The notes under the pieces were generated by a model, which did no database searches, was not told where the DNA came from, and worked only from the letters and a program-made list of their open reading frames with translations. A program made the translations under genes and the position numbers. A stretch of DNA of 64,000 bases from Ceriagrion tenellum (taxonomy: Eukaryota; Arthropoda; Insecta; Odonata; Coenagrionidae). Location of the stretch: positions 190,650,448 through 190,714,447 of the forward strand of contig OY720632.1 in assembly GCA_963169105.1 (NCBI GenBank), written 5' to 3'. The first letter of the stretch is position 1, and each line of letters begins with the position of its first letter. Positions 1 to 10,093 of the stretch are shown in pieces.

Positions 1-1080
1 TAGTATTGCGCAACAACTGATATGATATTCACAAATGTATCTGTCTCCATCGATAATCTTTCATACGTTATCCTCCGCGATGAAGGAAGTTTTAAAAATC
101 AACTTTTGTTGTGGGGAAAAGAAAAAGAATGGATTCAGTTTGATTACCGGATTGGTTTTTATGCACGAATGCCGACTTGGATTCATACCGTGCTGATTTC
201 GGATTGGCCGAATCATCAACAAAGAGTCATCGGCCAATCACGACGAAGGGCGGAATCGAAATCCGCTATTTAAGACTGGCATCATTGCTACAATCTTCAC
301 GTTCCAGCCAGGACAACATCGTGCGATCACCACCAGACAAAGAAGAAGGTCGACCACCCAAGGATAACAAAGGAGAGAGCTTGAGAATGGGATCTTCTGC
401 AAGAGTCCGATTGCCATTGCGACGAGTCGGTGTCCTTGATGAAAGGACGATCCCCGAAGGAGTACCAGCCAGCGAAGACTGCCCGTGGGCGGCCGTGTTG
501 AATGGAATACCATCCTCGTGACGTCCTTTCACAGGTTCATCAGCGACGTGATAGGGACAGGGATTTGGAACGTTTGAGAGGCCCGACCAACGGTAACCGA
601 TCTTACGTAACCACTTTCCGAAGGGGCCTCCCCGCCTGGGGATCTAAGGCCCGAGGTTCCGGCCCGGAGAGAATGGCTTCCGGTCTTGGAGACCGGGAGT
701 CGAGAAGACTACGGCTGGTACACGAAAGAACCCCTTAGCCGCCCCCGACGCACTCGTTGGCCTGGCTAAGGGCCCCATTTTACACCCCCAGCCATTGCAC
801 TGCCTTTGCACTCTTAGGCAGGCTGGGGACCGAAAATCAGAACATCGCCCAACGCAAACAGTGGCGTGGCCAAGTTAACTGAGACCTTGGTTCTCACACG
901 CTGGGGCAGAGAGGGCTGTTCTCCGCTCTCCTGCGGGAAAGCGGTCCAATAGGTACACGCGGGATGGGAGGGGGGAGTTATAGGCACACTAATTACTGGC
1001 CTTTGAACGCCAAAGTCAGTCGCGACACCCGGTAAAGTGACCCCGAGGTCTTTGTTCGCGCCTTCCGAACACAGATATTA
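1..1080. other. GC-rich unclassified block with stacked stem-loops
   Basis: From about base 280 to 1,080 the composition is clearly richer in GC than the AT-rich DNA that follows. Several overlapping open frames of 78-114 codons occur on both strands, but none resembles a protein I recognise and none has a convincing start. Three hairpins lie in a row: CCGGTC/GACCGG (680-685 with 691-696), CCCTTAGCC/GGCTAAGGG (732-740 with 764-772), and CCCCAGCC/GGCTGGGG (786-793 with 821-828), the last enclosing TGCCT/AGGCA. It could be part of a retroelement untranslated region or a structured RNA gene. I considered rRNA and did not find recognisable rRNA sequence. Confidence 0.35.
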
Positions 1081-2199
1081 CGTAGGATTCCGGAATAATT
1101 AATACCAAGAAAAGAAAACGAATTATTTCCCAGGAAGCCAATCATATCGCGGCTAATTTCGTAGTATTAGGTACCGAATCTTTTCTTTCAAAAAGTTAAC
1201 ATGAAAATAACGTAAATTATAAACTATATTGAATTTTTCTCTGCCATAAATTAATCTTATTTTTGCCTTTGGCTTCAGAATTTTTAGGGACTATCAGCCT
1301 TTTCAATACTTATACTTTAGCGTATGTTTGAAATAATCAACATACAATTTGAGAAATGGAATACAGTAACGGCATTGCTAGGTTTATTTAGGGAAATGTT
1401 AAGGCAAAATTTTTATATTTGTCAAAGTGGCATAAAAAACCGAGCGGAGATTTAAGACCAATTGCTTTGATAGTTTGCAAATATCTTTTCAAAATATTTA
1501 CGATCCAAGTATTTGCACATTAATCAAAATTTAATATATAATGTAGTGTATTTCAGAGCATTTATGTAATCATTGTAATTGCTAGGCACGTTATAATGCT
1601 CACGTACTGTCCCGGCGAAGGCGTAGTACCTAGAGGTCCCGTGTTTCCAGCCACGGTAAGGTAACACCTGGGCTTCAGAATAGATCTCTGAAGGCCATGG
1701 CGAACAATGGCATTGATACGTCACGACTATCAAATGACGATATTGAAAATACGCGTTTGTGCATTTAACCACCGTTGCCAGCACGCAAGTCCTTAATTTT
1801 TAATTATAACCGTCCAGTTTCCATGGTACGATATATATTCCAAGGATTACAAAAGTCCAAACATAAAAAAATACTTAAAATAGGTAGGACGGCATTTATG
1901 AGCGACTGATTGACTGAGCGAGCGATTTATACCTGAAAGCATTCGATTCACGCTATCCCCATTTGAGGATGAGGAAGTAAAAAGAGCTCTTTAATCTGCG
2001 TATGAAAGGAAATTGTATCCTCGTCCCAATATTCAGTCAGTCGATCCCTTACTCATCTTTTCGATTTGTATTTGTCTCGCTCGTCCATCTTGATTGAGGA
2101 TTTTTATTCGACGGCTCGCACTTCCAACGATAATTCAATTTTATTCGATTTTATTTCATATTATTATCAACCTTACCTAGAATAAAAGCGTAAATGCGC
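1081..2199. other. AT-rich noncoding DNA containing one dispersed repeat copy
   Basis: No gene is visible. The part from about 1,560 to 1,860, read on the minus strand, matches segments at 13,240-13,450 and 14,275-14,460 on the plus strand, described in the next entries of that family. Confidence 0.5.
1560..1860 (-). repeat. Dispersed repeat family A, copy 1
   Basis: On the minus strand this segment shares long diverged stretches with 13,240-13,450 (plus). Shared parts include 'TTTGTAATCCTTGGAATATA', an ACGGTTATAATT core, and CTGGCAA followed by GGTGTTTAAA-like sequence. It also matches 14,275-14,460 (plus), where the common core is ACGCGTATTTTCAATATCGT followed by CATTTGATAGTCG. The family is not classified. 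No TIRs or coding capacity are evident. Confidence 0.6.
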
Positions 2200-4575
2200 T
2201 CGTTAAAAATTTTTTATGCGTTCGTATTTAATCTCACGCCTACCTCCGAGGGCTGCACCTAACACCTCTGACCTACGACTATGGAAATTCACCGATGAAT
2301 TGTAATGGAGTACAAAAAGCCGATAATAACAGTGGGTTTTTAAAAATATCAAATGAATATAAATAAGATTATAAAACATTGGCGCATGCTTCAAATTTTC
2401 ACAGCGAAAGATTGAGTTATATATAAGGAATCAGGTTTAAACTGCTTACCATTTCAACTTGTATGACGTGATATTATTGGTAAAGTTTAATTTTGAATTC
2501 CCCGACTTATTTTCTTGCTATAAAATACATTATGTATGCAATCTTGACAAAAGAAAAGCATGATCGTGGCGCTTTTGTTTAGATTGTCACATCCACTTCA
2601 TGTCGCTAACAATCCATTATCCAAACTGGTATTATCGGCGTCCAACTCTTATTATGTCTACCATTCGCGCAGCTTCTCGCATCTTTATTACAATCCTCTC
2701 CTGGAACAAATTCCTTAGAAATCCGCTCATAATTTAAATTTATATGCTTTTTATTCGTCTCCCGCCTAACTCCGTGAGCTTCGGCATGCAGGCCATAACT
2801 CTGGCAATTCACCGCTGAAGTGCAATGGAGCACAAAAAGCCAATAATACCAGAGGGTTTTTAAATATCAAATGAATATAAATAAAAGTATGAAACACTGG
2901 CGCGTGCTTCAAATTTTCACAGCGGAAGGGAGCGTAATGTCAAAGCTCAATGAAAGCTCACGAAAACGTCCATCAATAGGATAGATCTTATCATGAATAT
3001 ATATTATGGATTCGGATTTTTAGCATTGTTGCCTAGGCTACGCGTTGTCTAAATTTCCACATTTAGATCACCCAGTCCTTGGCGCCACTTCGATTAGTCT
3101 TTTCTGTTGTTATTGTAAATAGACGTAGTTAATTGCTGTTAACGTGAGACTGTGGTGAATATTCAGTAACGATCGAGGAAATATGAATTACTTGATGCTT
3201 TGAATAACATCTTGCAATTATTGTGATCTAAAATTTACTTTGTAAATGCTAGAAAGGAATTATCTATTACAGGAATTGCGTAAGAGGTTTATGAAACGTC
3301 CATCGTGTGCCGACGACGATGTTTGTCAGACTCTGATTCTAATTTGAATGCATTAAGCCCGTTAGGCTAATATAAAGAATTTAGAATCCCTTGTTTAAAC
3401 AGAACTTGCTCTGTACCAGGCTACAAATCAGGGCATGAGTCTACGAGGACTCAAAATAGGACACTTGGATTGAAATATAAGAATATGTTCAAGGCGGCGA
3501 TAAGTGCATTCCTTTTTACCTACACTGCAATGATGGCCATTGGGAATACTCATGAAGTCACCTCGCATTATTATTAAATTTCCGTGTAGCGATATTCACG
3601 TAGTGCTAAGACGTTAATTGTGCATTTTTGTAACTAAATTTGGAGAGGAATTATATATATCTGTAGACCGGACGATAGTAAAAAAGAGTATGATTAGGTC
3701 CCGCGTGTAGTATCACATTTTTTATCTACTGAATTATGATTAATTGTAAGTATAACCCATGCATATTAATTGTAATATGGTTACGGAATTCTAGAAAACA
3801 GTTTTTGGCAACGAGATCACAACCCATAATATATATTCATGGATCTTATTAACTAAATTTGAGCTATCCATTAATTGGTGTAGTGTTCCCACATTTTTTA
3901 CTGTCGAAACGCAAGTAAATAAAAACTAAGCGTAATAATGTGTTTTATTGTTGCCTCATATTAACGGAAAGAGGAAACTTGAGCACAAAACCCATTAATA
4001 CCAGAGGGTTTTTAAATGTGAAATGAATATAAATGAAAGTATCAAGCAGCAGACATGAAATACGAAATGAACTTCTAATTGCGAACATTACTTATAATGT
4101 TAAACGAATGCTACCTTCCATATCAAACTGAAGACTTGTCCTAAGACACAATTGTAACAACTCTGGCAACTCATCACTGAAGTGTAATGGAACTGAGGAA
4201 AGCCAATAATACTCGTGGGTTTTTTAAAATATTGAACAAAATTACATTGATAGTTGAAAATATTTTGTGTGTTTTGCAACTTTGACGAGGAAAGGTGGAG
4301 TTGGACGTTAAAACCCTTATCATTTTACATTTTATGGCGTAATATTCAGAGGAAAATTCATTATGAAACACCCCGATTTTGTCTATTGCGAATTAATACA
4401 TAATACATGTAATGATTGTCATGATAAAACTTGATCGTTGCCCCTTGGTTGGGAAAGTCACTTCTCCTTCATGTCGATAACGCTCCATTAGATGTACCGG
4501 CATTATCGACAATGAACTCTCATTTCGTCTGCTATTTGAACTGATTGTCGCATCCTTATTGAGAGTGCTCAAGAC
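2200..4575. repeat. Locally duplicated AT-rich segments
   Basis: Related blocks occur within 2.4 kb. The block at 2,205-2,400 recurs at 2,740-2,935, with shorter versions at 3,975-4,040 and 4,160-4,235; common parts are AATTCACCG.TGAA, TAATGGAG.ACAAAAAGCC and GGGTTTTTAAA.ATCAAATGAATATAAAT. The block at 2,545-2,700 recurs at 4,420-4,575 (CTTCATGTCG.TAAC..TCCATTA). This suggests old tandem or segmental duplications of one unit. No coding function is visible. Confidence 0.6.
2960..3185 (+). repeat. Dispersed repeat family B, copy 1
   Basis: The stretch around TTGTTGCCTAGGCTACG, the following AAATTTCCACATTTAG..CACCCAGTCCTTGGCG and TTAACGTGAGACTGTG recurs in minus orientation at about 39,005-39,225. 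A more diverged copy lies at about 35,580-35,960. It is an unclassified interspersed repeat present at least three times in the window. Confidence 0.65.
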
Positions 4576-4884
4576 AGAACGCCTTCTTCTTTGAATTACC
4601 GTTTTCCTAATACGAATATAATTCACTATGAAAAGTAAATTTAGGCTTAGTTGATGCACTGCATGAGTTTTCAATTTAATTTTCACACTCCTTTGGAATA
4701 AAATACATCCATCAAGATGGAAGCGCGAGAAAAATACTATTCTTATCAAAGTATAAGAGTTCGGTTGTATAGTAAACTTTCAGGCTTCACTTGGTGGGAC
4801 AACATTGCGATGATTTTGAATGAATGTAATATTCCACATGGTATTTAGACTTAAATGTAGGTTAAGACTGAAGACCTTGATAAT
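4576..4884. other. AT-rich spacer, no feature seen
   Basis: Only short accidental open frames occur here, and no repeat structure was recognised. Confidence 0.4.
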
Positions 4885-6104
4885 GACTTAGGCCGTTTTC
4901 GAACTTGGCAAATCTAGCATCTTGCCTTGAAACCTAGTACGCATCGAAAGCTATGACGTCATGGACAAGTCATCACCAAGCGCTTGTTCACTAGCTATCG
5001 AGGAAAGATACCAAGTCAACGAAAAAGGAGACTTGCTATGCTTGCTAGGTTTTAAGTTCGAACTCGGGGTGTGATAATATGGGCTTGCACGGAAGAAAGA
5101 AGTGAAGAAACTTTCAAATGGATACTATTTTATCATTACTACGTATAATTGTGTGATATTTATTATTTTTTTGCGGAAAAATTGATGCATTCGTTATATT
5201 TAAAGGCTTTTCAAATGTGAATATACTGATAAAAGATAGTTGTTTGTGTGTTGTAGTAAGACCTAATAGTTGTGTGAATAATTCCATACATTGTAAATGT
5301 ACCGTCCTTGTTTACTTCATTGAACCTAAAAAATCTATCTTCCTTACTGTGGAAGGAAAAGAAATGAAATAATGATGAAAGAAATTATATGAAAGAATTA
5401 TTGTCCGATGGAAAGTACTCTAAGGTAGCCATAAGTTCATTGGCAGCATTATTGTTAGCTAACGAACATAATAATTGTTAATAACGTTAACATTGGAGAG
5501 GTTTTCACAGCATTCATCAAAGAAGTGGGACAATAAACCTTTAGAGTAAATGTAATTTGTTTTCAGCTTAATTATGTTAGTTACAACGCGCGTATTTATC
5601 AGTCAACAGTCAGAGATCATAGGTAGTTAGTTCGGAGTGTAATGCATTAATATATTGTTACGTGTTTTTTCATACAGGCAAAAAATATTATGATGCCTTT
5701 TTTTGCACAAAGACGTTGATTGTGGTGAAATACAGTGAGCGATATGTCGTCCACTTTCGCAGCCCCAAGTAATCGAAGCATATTAGTTAATCACCATATT
5801 ATGGTATATGAGAATTATTTTATTCATAAGCAATAAGATTTTAAAAATAATATTCTCTGTTACTTTGCCGTATAAGGTTGGGAAGCATTTTAAAGAAGTA
5901 ATCCACTTCCATCACCCACAATAATTATGGACACGGATAGCGCTTTTCGTATGTTTTACGAAATGAAGGCCGCATGGTGTCTCTTCCACCGTAAAAGGGC
6001 TACGAAAGTGTCAAGTCAAGATTCTACCCGGTCGGTCTTGGGATCAAGTTAACTTGATATCAAGTTAACTAGGCGTTTGCCAAGTTCGAAAACGGCCTTA
6101 AGTC
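4885..6104. mobile_element. Non-autonomous TIR DNA transposon, 1.22 kb
   Basis: Terminal inverted repeats of about 28 bp bound the element. The left end at 4,885 reads GACTTAGGCCGTTTTCGAAC and continues TTGGCAAA. The right end (6,076-6,104) gives the same sequence in reverse complement with one extra A. Inside is AT-rich DNA without a long reading frame, so no transposase is encoded. A subterminal palindrome (TCAAGTTAACTTGA) lies at about 6,052. I cannot separate a clear target-site duplication from the TIR itself, because GACTTA/TAAGTC is also inverted. The superfamily is not assigned. Confidence 0.7.
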
Positions 6105-6271
6105 GAAACCTAGGTCGGAGTTGACTGAATATGGGGTCGAGGAGCCGGTTTCCCATCTTACACGGATAAAATACTTTTTAGTCGAGCAAACTATATATTG
6201 TCTAGCAACGGTCAAGTCCTTCCCGTGCGAAAGTCATTTATTTTTTTACTTTTATTGAGCGTTTAAAAATA
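6105..6271. other. Spacer before the LTR element
   Basis: AT-rich DNA; no gene seen. It ends with the 5-bp GTAAG (6,272-6,276) that is repeated after the LTR retrotransposon. Confidence 0.4.
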
Positions 6272-6276
6272 GTAAG

Positions 6277-6559
6277 TGTTTGAAGTCGTTGTAATCCTGT
6301 TTTGAATTCCCACCAAGGGTGATTCGTTGTTCTTTTATTGAGTAAGTCAAATTTGTGATAAGTAAGTCAAATTGTGTGACTGCCCCACGGGTTCCGGTGC
6401 CGTGGGCAGTCAGTCAGCTGTTGGTCGCCATATAGTACGGTTATGTTTGAGAGTGCTCCTTTTTGTTTTGTGATAAAATCATCAATCTGACGTTTTGTAT
6501 CTTCATTATAGTGATCCGCCTGGTCCTTCGGAACATTTTGCCAGTACCCATCGCGTACA
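6277..6559 (+). repeat. 5' LTR of the BEL/Pao element
   Basis: 283 bp, aligned to the 3' LTR without gaps (offset 6,334) and differing at 6,363 (T against C) and 6,390 (G against T). A stem-loop GACTGCCCCACGG (6,378-6,390) / CCGTGGGCAGTC (6,400-6,411), with one bulged C, lies in the middle. The second LTR difference changes the loop-closing pair of this stem. The LTR also contains TGGTCCTTCGG (6,521-6,531), an 11-base match to the primer-binding site that follows it. Confidence 0.95.
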
Positions 6560-6562
6560 TTT

Positions 6563-6579
6563 TGGTCCTTCGGGCCGGA
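6563..6579 (+). promoter_or_regulatory. Primer-binding site, probably tRNA-Tyr
   Basis: Three bases after the 5' LTR the sequence TGGTCCTTCGGGCCGGA begins. Its reverse complement ends in CCA and, from memory of the family, resembles the 3' end of insect tRNA-Tyr (acceptor strand CGAAGGA) with about one mismatch. It would prime minus-strand synthesis. The position fits; the tRNA identity is less certain. Confidence 0.7.
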
Positions 6580-6720
6580 TCTATCATCTTTGCCGGATTT
6601 ATCATCGCCGGATTTATCTTTGCCGGATTTATCATCGCCGGATTTATCATCGCCGGATCTATCTTTGCCGGATCTATCTTTGCCGGATCTATCTTCGCCG
6701 GATTTATCTTTCCCGGTTAC
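6569..6720 (+). repeat. 15-bp tandem repeat in the retrotransposon leader
   Basis: About nine to ten units of GCCGGATYTATCWTY (15 bp) stand directly after the primer-binding site. Because 15 is a multiple of three, the array is open in several frames on both strands, which explains the repetitive predicted peptides (plus strand I/F-A-G, minus strand M-I-N-P-A). No protein is inferred from these. Confidence 0.9.
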
Positions 6721-7255
6721 TCGTTAACGGAATTGTTAGCGAATCTTTGGCTGATTAATGTTTCATATAATTATCGGTTATCGGAGCAAAATCGTATCGT
6801 CGGACTAATGGAAGGCATCAATGAAAAAACGAAGTTCCACTGGTCCGCCCTATCTACCGTGAGGCGCATGACGGAGGCACGAGAGGCAGCTCATCAAAGC
6901 AGTTCGGAGAAGAGAAAGTTGGAGAGGGAAGGAGTGCATCGTGTCGTCGTCTTCGCAACAGCTGATTCAACCCCGCTCGTACATTCATCGGACGTCTACG
7001 AAGACATCGCACATCGACAACAGAGGGCGTCTTTGGGGCTAACAGTCATCAGAAAACCAGTAAGATTGTTTCAATTTATCTATATAACGCCCAAGCTACT
7101 TAGCTAGTTTCATCTAAGTTGAAAATCTTATCGAGCTAATGTGGCTTAGCCTAAGTAATGGACATCAAAGTGTTATATATTGTGAACTCAATTTTGCTTT
7201 TGTGCTTGAACTCAAGCAGAACTATCTAATCTGATTGACTGAGTGACATATCAAA
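6721..7255 (+). other. Retrotransposon 5' leader
   Basis: This is untranslated leader between the 15-bp repeats and the gag start. An open frame runs through it from inside the LTR (6,463-7,107), but it crosses the LTR boundary and has no recognisable domain, so I do not call it a gene. A possible splice donor (A|GTAAGA) occurs near 7,053 shortly before the end of that frame; this is weak. Confidence 0.5.
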
Positions 7256-10093
7256 ATGGATGGGTTTTATGAAAAGCAAAAGACTTATCTAAGGAAAATT
7301 AATAATTCCTTCATAAACTTTAAAAAAGAAGGTGCTACAAAAATGAATCGTGGATCTTGTAAGGTTCGAATGGAGAGTATTGATAATTATTGGCAAAAAA
7401 TTAATGATGCTCATGAACAATTACTTGAAAGTGAATATTTAGATTTAAAGCATGATTATTTTTGCTCTCATTTCTTAGATAATGCTGAGGAAGTGTACTT
7501 ACAACGAAAGGGTGAGTTTGAAGAATTTCTTATAAACCTTGTATCAGCATCAAGTAAAAGTGAAGGGAATGACAAGAATAAAACGTCCCATAACGAGGGT
7601 GATCAACTTGTTAGATTACCTGTCCCGGAGTTACCTAAATTCTCAGGTGATTTCCGTAATTGGGAAACTTTTCGGGATCATATGAAGTCTATGATAATAG
7701 ATCGCAAAGATATTTCGCAGGTTGCAAAATTGCAATATCTGTTAAGCAGTCTTTCTGGTGAAGCTGCTGACCTGGTACGAACTATTCCGATCACAGAAGA
7801 AAATTTCACTCTTGCGTGGCAATCTTTGCAAAATTATTACGAGAATAATAGACGCTTAACTAGTGCTCACCTTGCTGCGCTGTTTGATCTTAAGTCGATG
7901 CAAAACGAGTCAGCATCTGAGTTACGTCGCATTTATGCTGGCACAGTGAACCCCTTGCTCTCACTTGAAGCGTTGCGTCGTCCGGTATGCCAGTGGGATG
8001 ACTTAATTGTATTTATAACTGAAAGGAGATTAGGTCCACAAACGCGACGTGATTGGGAAATTAAATTAGAGGATTCGACTGCACCTCCTACGTATGAGAT
8101 GCTTAAAAATTTCCTAAAAACAAAAATCATGAGCTTGGACAGTCTGGAGAGTTGTGGTAATGAACAATTATCGGGATCTCCCAAGGGCATGCAGCAGCGA
8201 CGACTTCCGTTTCATGAAAGGAGTGGTTCATACAAATCAAAGAGTTTTCACATGAGCGGACCAGCCGTAATGAAAAATCCCTTGTGTATTTTGTGTGGCC
8301 GCAGCCATTGGTTGGCGTATTGTGAAACTTTTCGTGACAAATCAGTAGAACCACGGAAGGAATTTGTCCTTTCTAAGAATCTTTGTTTCAATTGTTTTGG
8401 ACAACACGTTTTGAGAAATTGCATATCGAAGAAGAGGTGTCAGATTTGTCATAAAAAGCATCATACTTTATTGCATGAGCCTTCAACTAATTCGGAATCT
8501 ACGAGAAACTGTGTAAAGAATCAATCAACAAGCTCATTTCCTGTTTTTACTGAAGAATCTATCGTACCTAAACTAACTAATGCTATCAATAGCAGGCCTG
8601 AGACAGTACTTCTTTCCACTGCGTGGGTAAAAGTGCAAGGGCCTCATGGAAATGTTGTGTTAGCTCGAGCGTTACTTGATCAATGCGCTCAGTCTAGTTT
8701 CATCACAGAATCACTTTGTCAAAGACTTAGACTTGATAAAAAATCAGCCTCGGTGGTATTCAGTGGACTTGGTAACAGACTTCATATGAAATGCAAAGGC
8801 TCTGTTAGTGTTATAATCAAGCCAAGATTCATGTCTACTTTTAGCTGTCACACTGAAGCTCTGGTGGTACCCAAGGTAACGTTGTATAAGCCAAGTCTTC
8901 AAACCAGGGATAACTGGCCTCATCTGAAGGAGTTGGAGCTGGCTGACCCAAAATACTTCCGGACTGGACAGATCGATTTACTCCTTGGAGCAGCGGTACA
9001 CGCCCGAGTCGTGGAAGGTAGAGTCATCAAAGGGGAAGCAAACCATCCGATTGCCATGGCCACAGCCCTAGATTGGATCTTATCTGGTGAGACAAATGCC
9101 GTCCTACCCCACACTACATCCGTATTTACAATTCAGCAGGATGATATTGAGATGCCACTAGATTCTCTTCTTCAGCGCTTTTGGCTGCAAGAAGATATGC
9201 CTACAAAAGACTCTTTACTTACCCCTGATGAAAAAATGTGTGAAGAACATTTTGAGTCCACACATTCCAGAACGTCAGAAGGTCGTTATGTTGTTCGACT
9301 TCCAGTAAATCAAGAACGATTACTAAATCTAGGACATTCATATTATCCAGCCCTTAAGATGTTATCTAGTATTGAAAGTAAATTCAAAAGGGATGCAAAA
9401 TTTCAAAAGGTTTATTGTGAATTTATGCAGGAATACCTGGATTTGGGACACATGCAGCCAATTAATGAAATTGATGTGGATTTAGATAAATATGTCTTTC
9501 TTCCACACCATGGAGTTTTTAAAGAAAGTAGTACAACTACTAGGCTACGTACAGTGTTCAATGGTTCCTTTAAGACCAATGAAGGATGGTCACTAAATGA
9601 TTGCCTTTATGTAGGCCCAAATCTTTTTCCAGAAGTTTCGTCATTGGTCACATCATGGCGTAAATACAGACATGCCTTCACAGCTGACATTAAAATGATG
9701 TATAGGCAAATTATAGTTCATGAAGCAGATAGACATTTGCAAGTAATTGTGTGGAGATTTGACCCATTACATAAAATACAAATATTTCTTTTATCTACTC
9801 TAACTTATGAGTTGAAATGCAGTCCATTTATTGCTATTAGAGTACTTAAGCAATTGTCAAAAGACGAAGCCATAAATTTCCCATTAGGGTCTCTTGTGCT
9901 AGACAAGGAGACATATATGGATGATGTGTTATCTGGTGGTCATGAGATTCACACCGCACTAGCAAAGCAAGAAGAAGTTATTAATTTGTGCACGGTGGGC
10001 GGTTTTTCTCTTCGCAGATGGCATTCGAATAGTTCTACTCTACTTCAGTGGTTACCACAAGAGTTATTAGCCAGTGAACCGGAGTCGCTCTGA
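7256..10093 (+). CDS. BEL/Pao gag-protease-reverse transcriptase (frameshifted polyprotein, N-terminal part)
   Basis: 945 codons. Residues about 115-300 match the DUF1759 gag-like region (LPKFSGDFRNW at 126-136). Zinc knuckles follow: CX2CX3HX4C at 344-356 in the ILCGRSHW region, CFNCFGQHVLRNC at 377-389, and CQICHKKHHTLLH at 395-407. The retropepsin-like DUF1758 domain spans about 450-590; its active site reads LLDQCAQ (Asp475), with Cys where Gly is usual. Reverse transcriptase follows (about 680-900), with the first catalytic Asp in ADIKMMYRQ (Asp811) and the YMDD box at 887-890. The frame stops at 10,093 just before the RNase H region, which continues in the +1 frame. This fits a single-base insertion or a two-base deletion in what is normally one continuous ORF. 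The start at 7,256 is the first ATG of the frame and lies after the leader. Confidence 0.92.
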   Translation: MDGFYEKQKTYLRKINNSFINFKKEGATKMNRGSCKVRMESIDNYWQKINDAHEQLLESEYLDLKHDYFCSHFLDNAEEVYLQRKGEFEEFLINLVSASSKSEGNDKNKTSHNEGDQLVRLPVPELPKFSGDFRNWETFRDHMKSMIIDRKDISQVAKLQYLLSSLSGEAADLVRTIPITEENFTLAWQSLQNYYENNRRLTSAHLAALFDLKSMQNESASELRRIYAGTVNPLLSLEALRRPVCQWDDLIVFITERRLGPQTRRDWEIKLEDSTAPPTYEMLKNFLKTKIMSLDSLESCGNEQLSGSPKGMQQRRLPFHERSGSYKSKSFHMSGPAVMKNPLCILCGRSHWLAYCETFRDKSVEPRKEFVLSKNLCFNCFGQHVLRNCISKKRCQICHKKHHTLLHEPSTNSESTRNCVKNQSTSSFPVFTEESIVPKLTNAINSRPETVLLSTAWVKVQGPHGNVVLARALLDQCAQSSFITESLCQRLRLDKKSASVVFSGLGNRLHMKCKGSVSVIIKPRFMSTFSCHTEALVVPKVTLYKPSLQTRDNWPHLKELELADPKYFRTGQIDLLLGAAVHARVVEGRVIKGEANHPIAMATALDWILSGETNAVLPHTTSVFTIQQDDIEMPLDSLLQRFWLQEDMPTKDSLLTPDEKMCEEHFESTHSRTSEGRYVVRLPVNQERLLNLGHSYYPALKMLSSIESKFKRDAKFQKVYCEFMQEYLDLGHMQPINEIDVDLDKYVFLPHHGVFKESSTTTRLRTVFNGSFKTNEGWSLNDCLYVGPNLFPEVSSLVTSWRKYRHAFTADIKMMYRQIIVHEADRHLQVIVWRFDPLHKIQIFLLSTLTYELKCSPFIAIRVLKQLSKDEAINFPLGSLVLDKETYMDDVLSGGHEIHTALAKQEEVINLCTVGGFSLRRWHSNSSTLLQWLPQELLASEPESL

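Noticed and set aside
280..1080. Ribosomal RNA or SRP RNA gene
   Set aside because: No stretch matched rRNA or SRP sequence that I can recall, despite the GC-rich stem-loops.
6441..7107. 214-codon plus frame and 69-codon minus frame over the LTR boundary
   Set aside because: Both are produced largely by the 15-bp tandem repeat and run across the LTR/leader junction.
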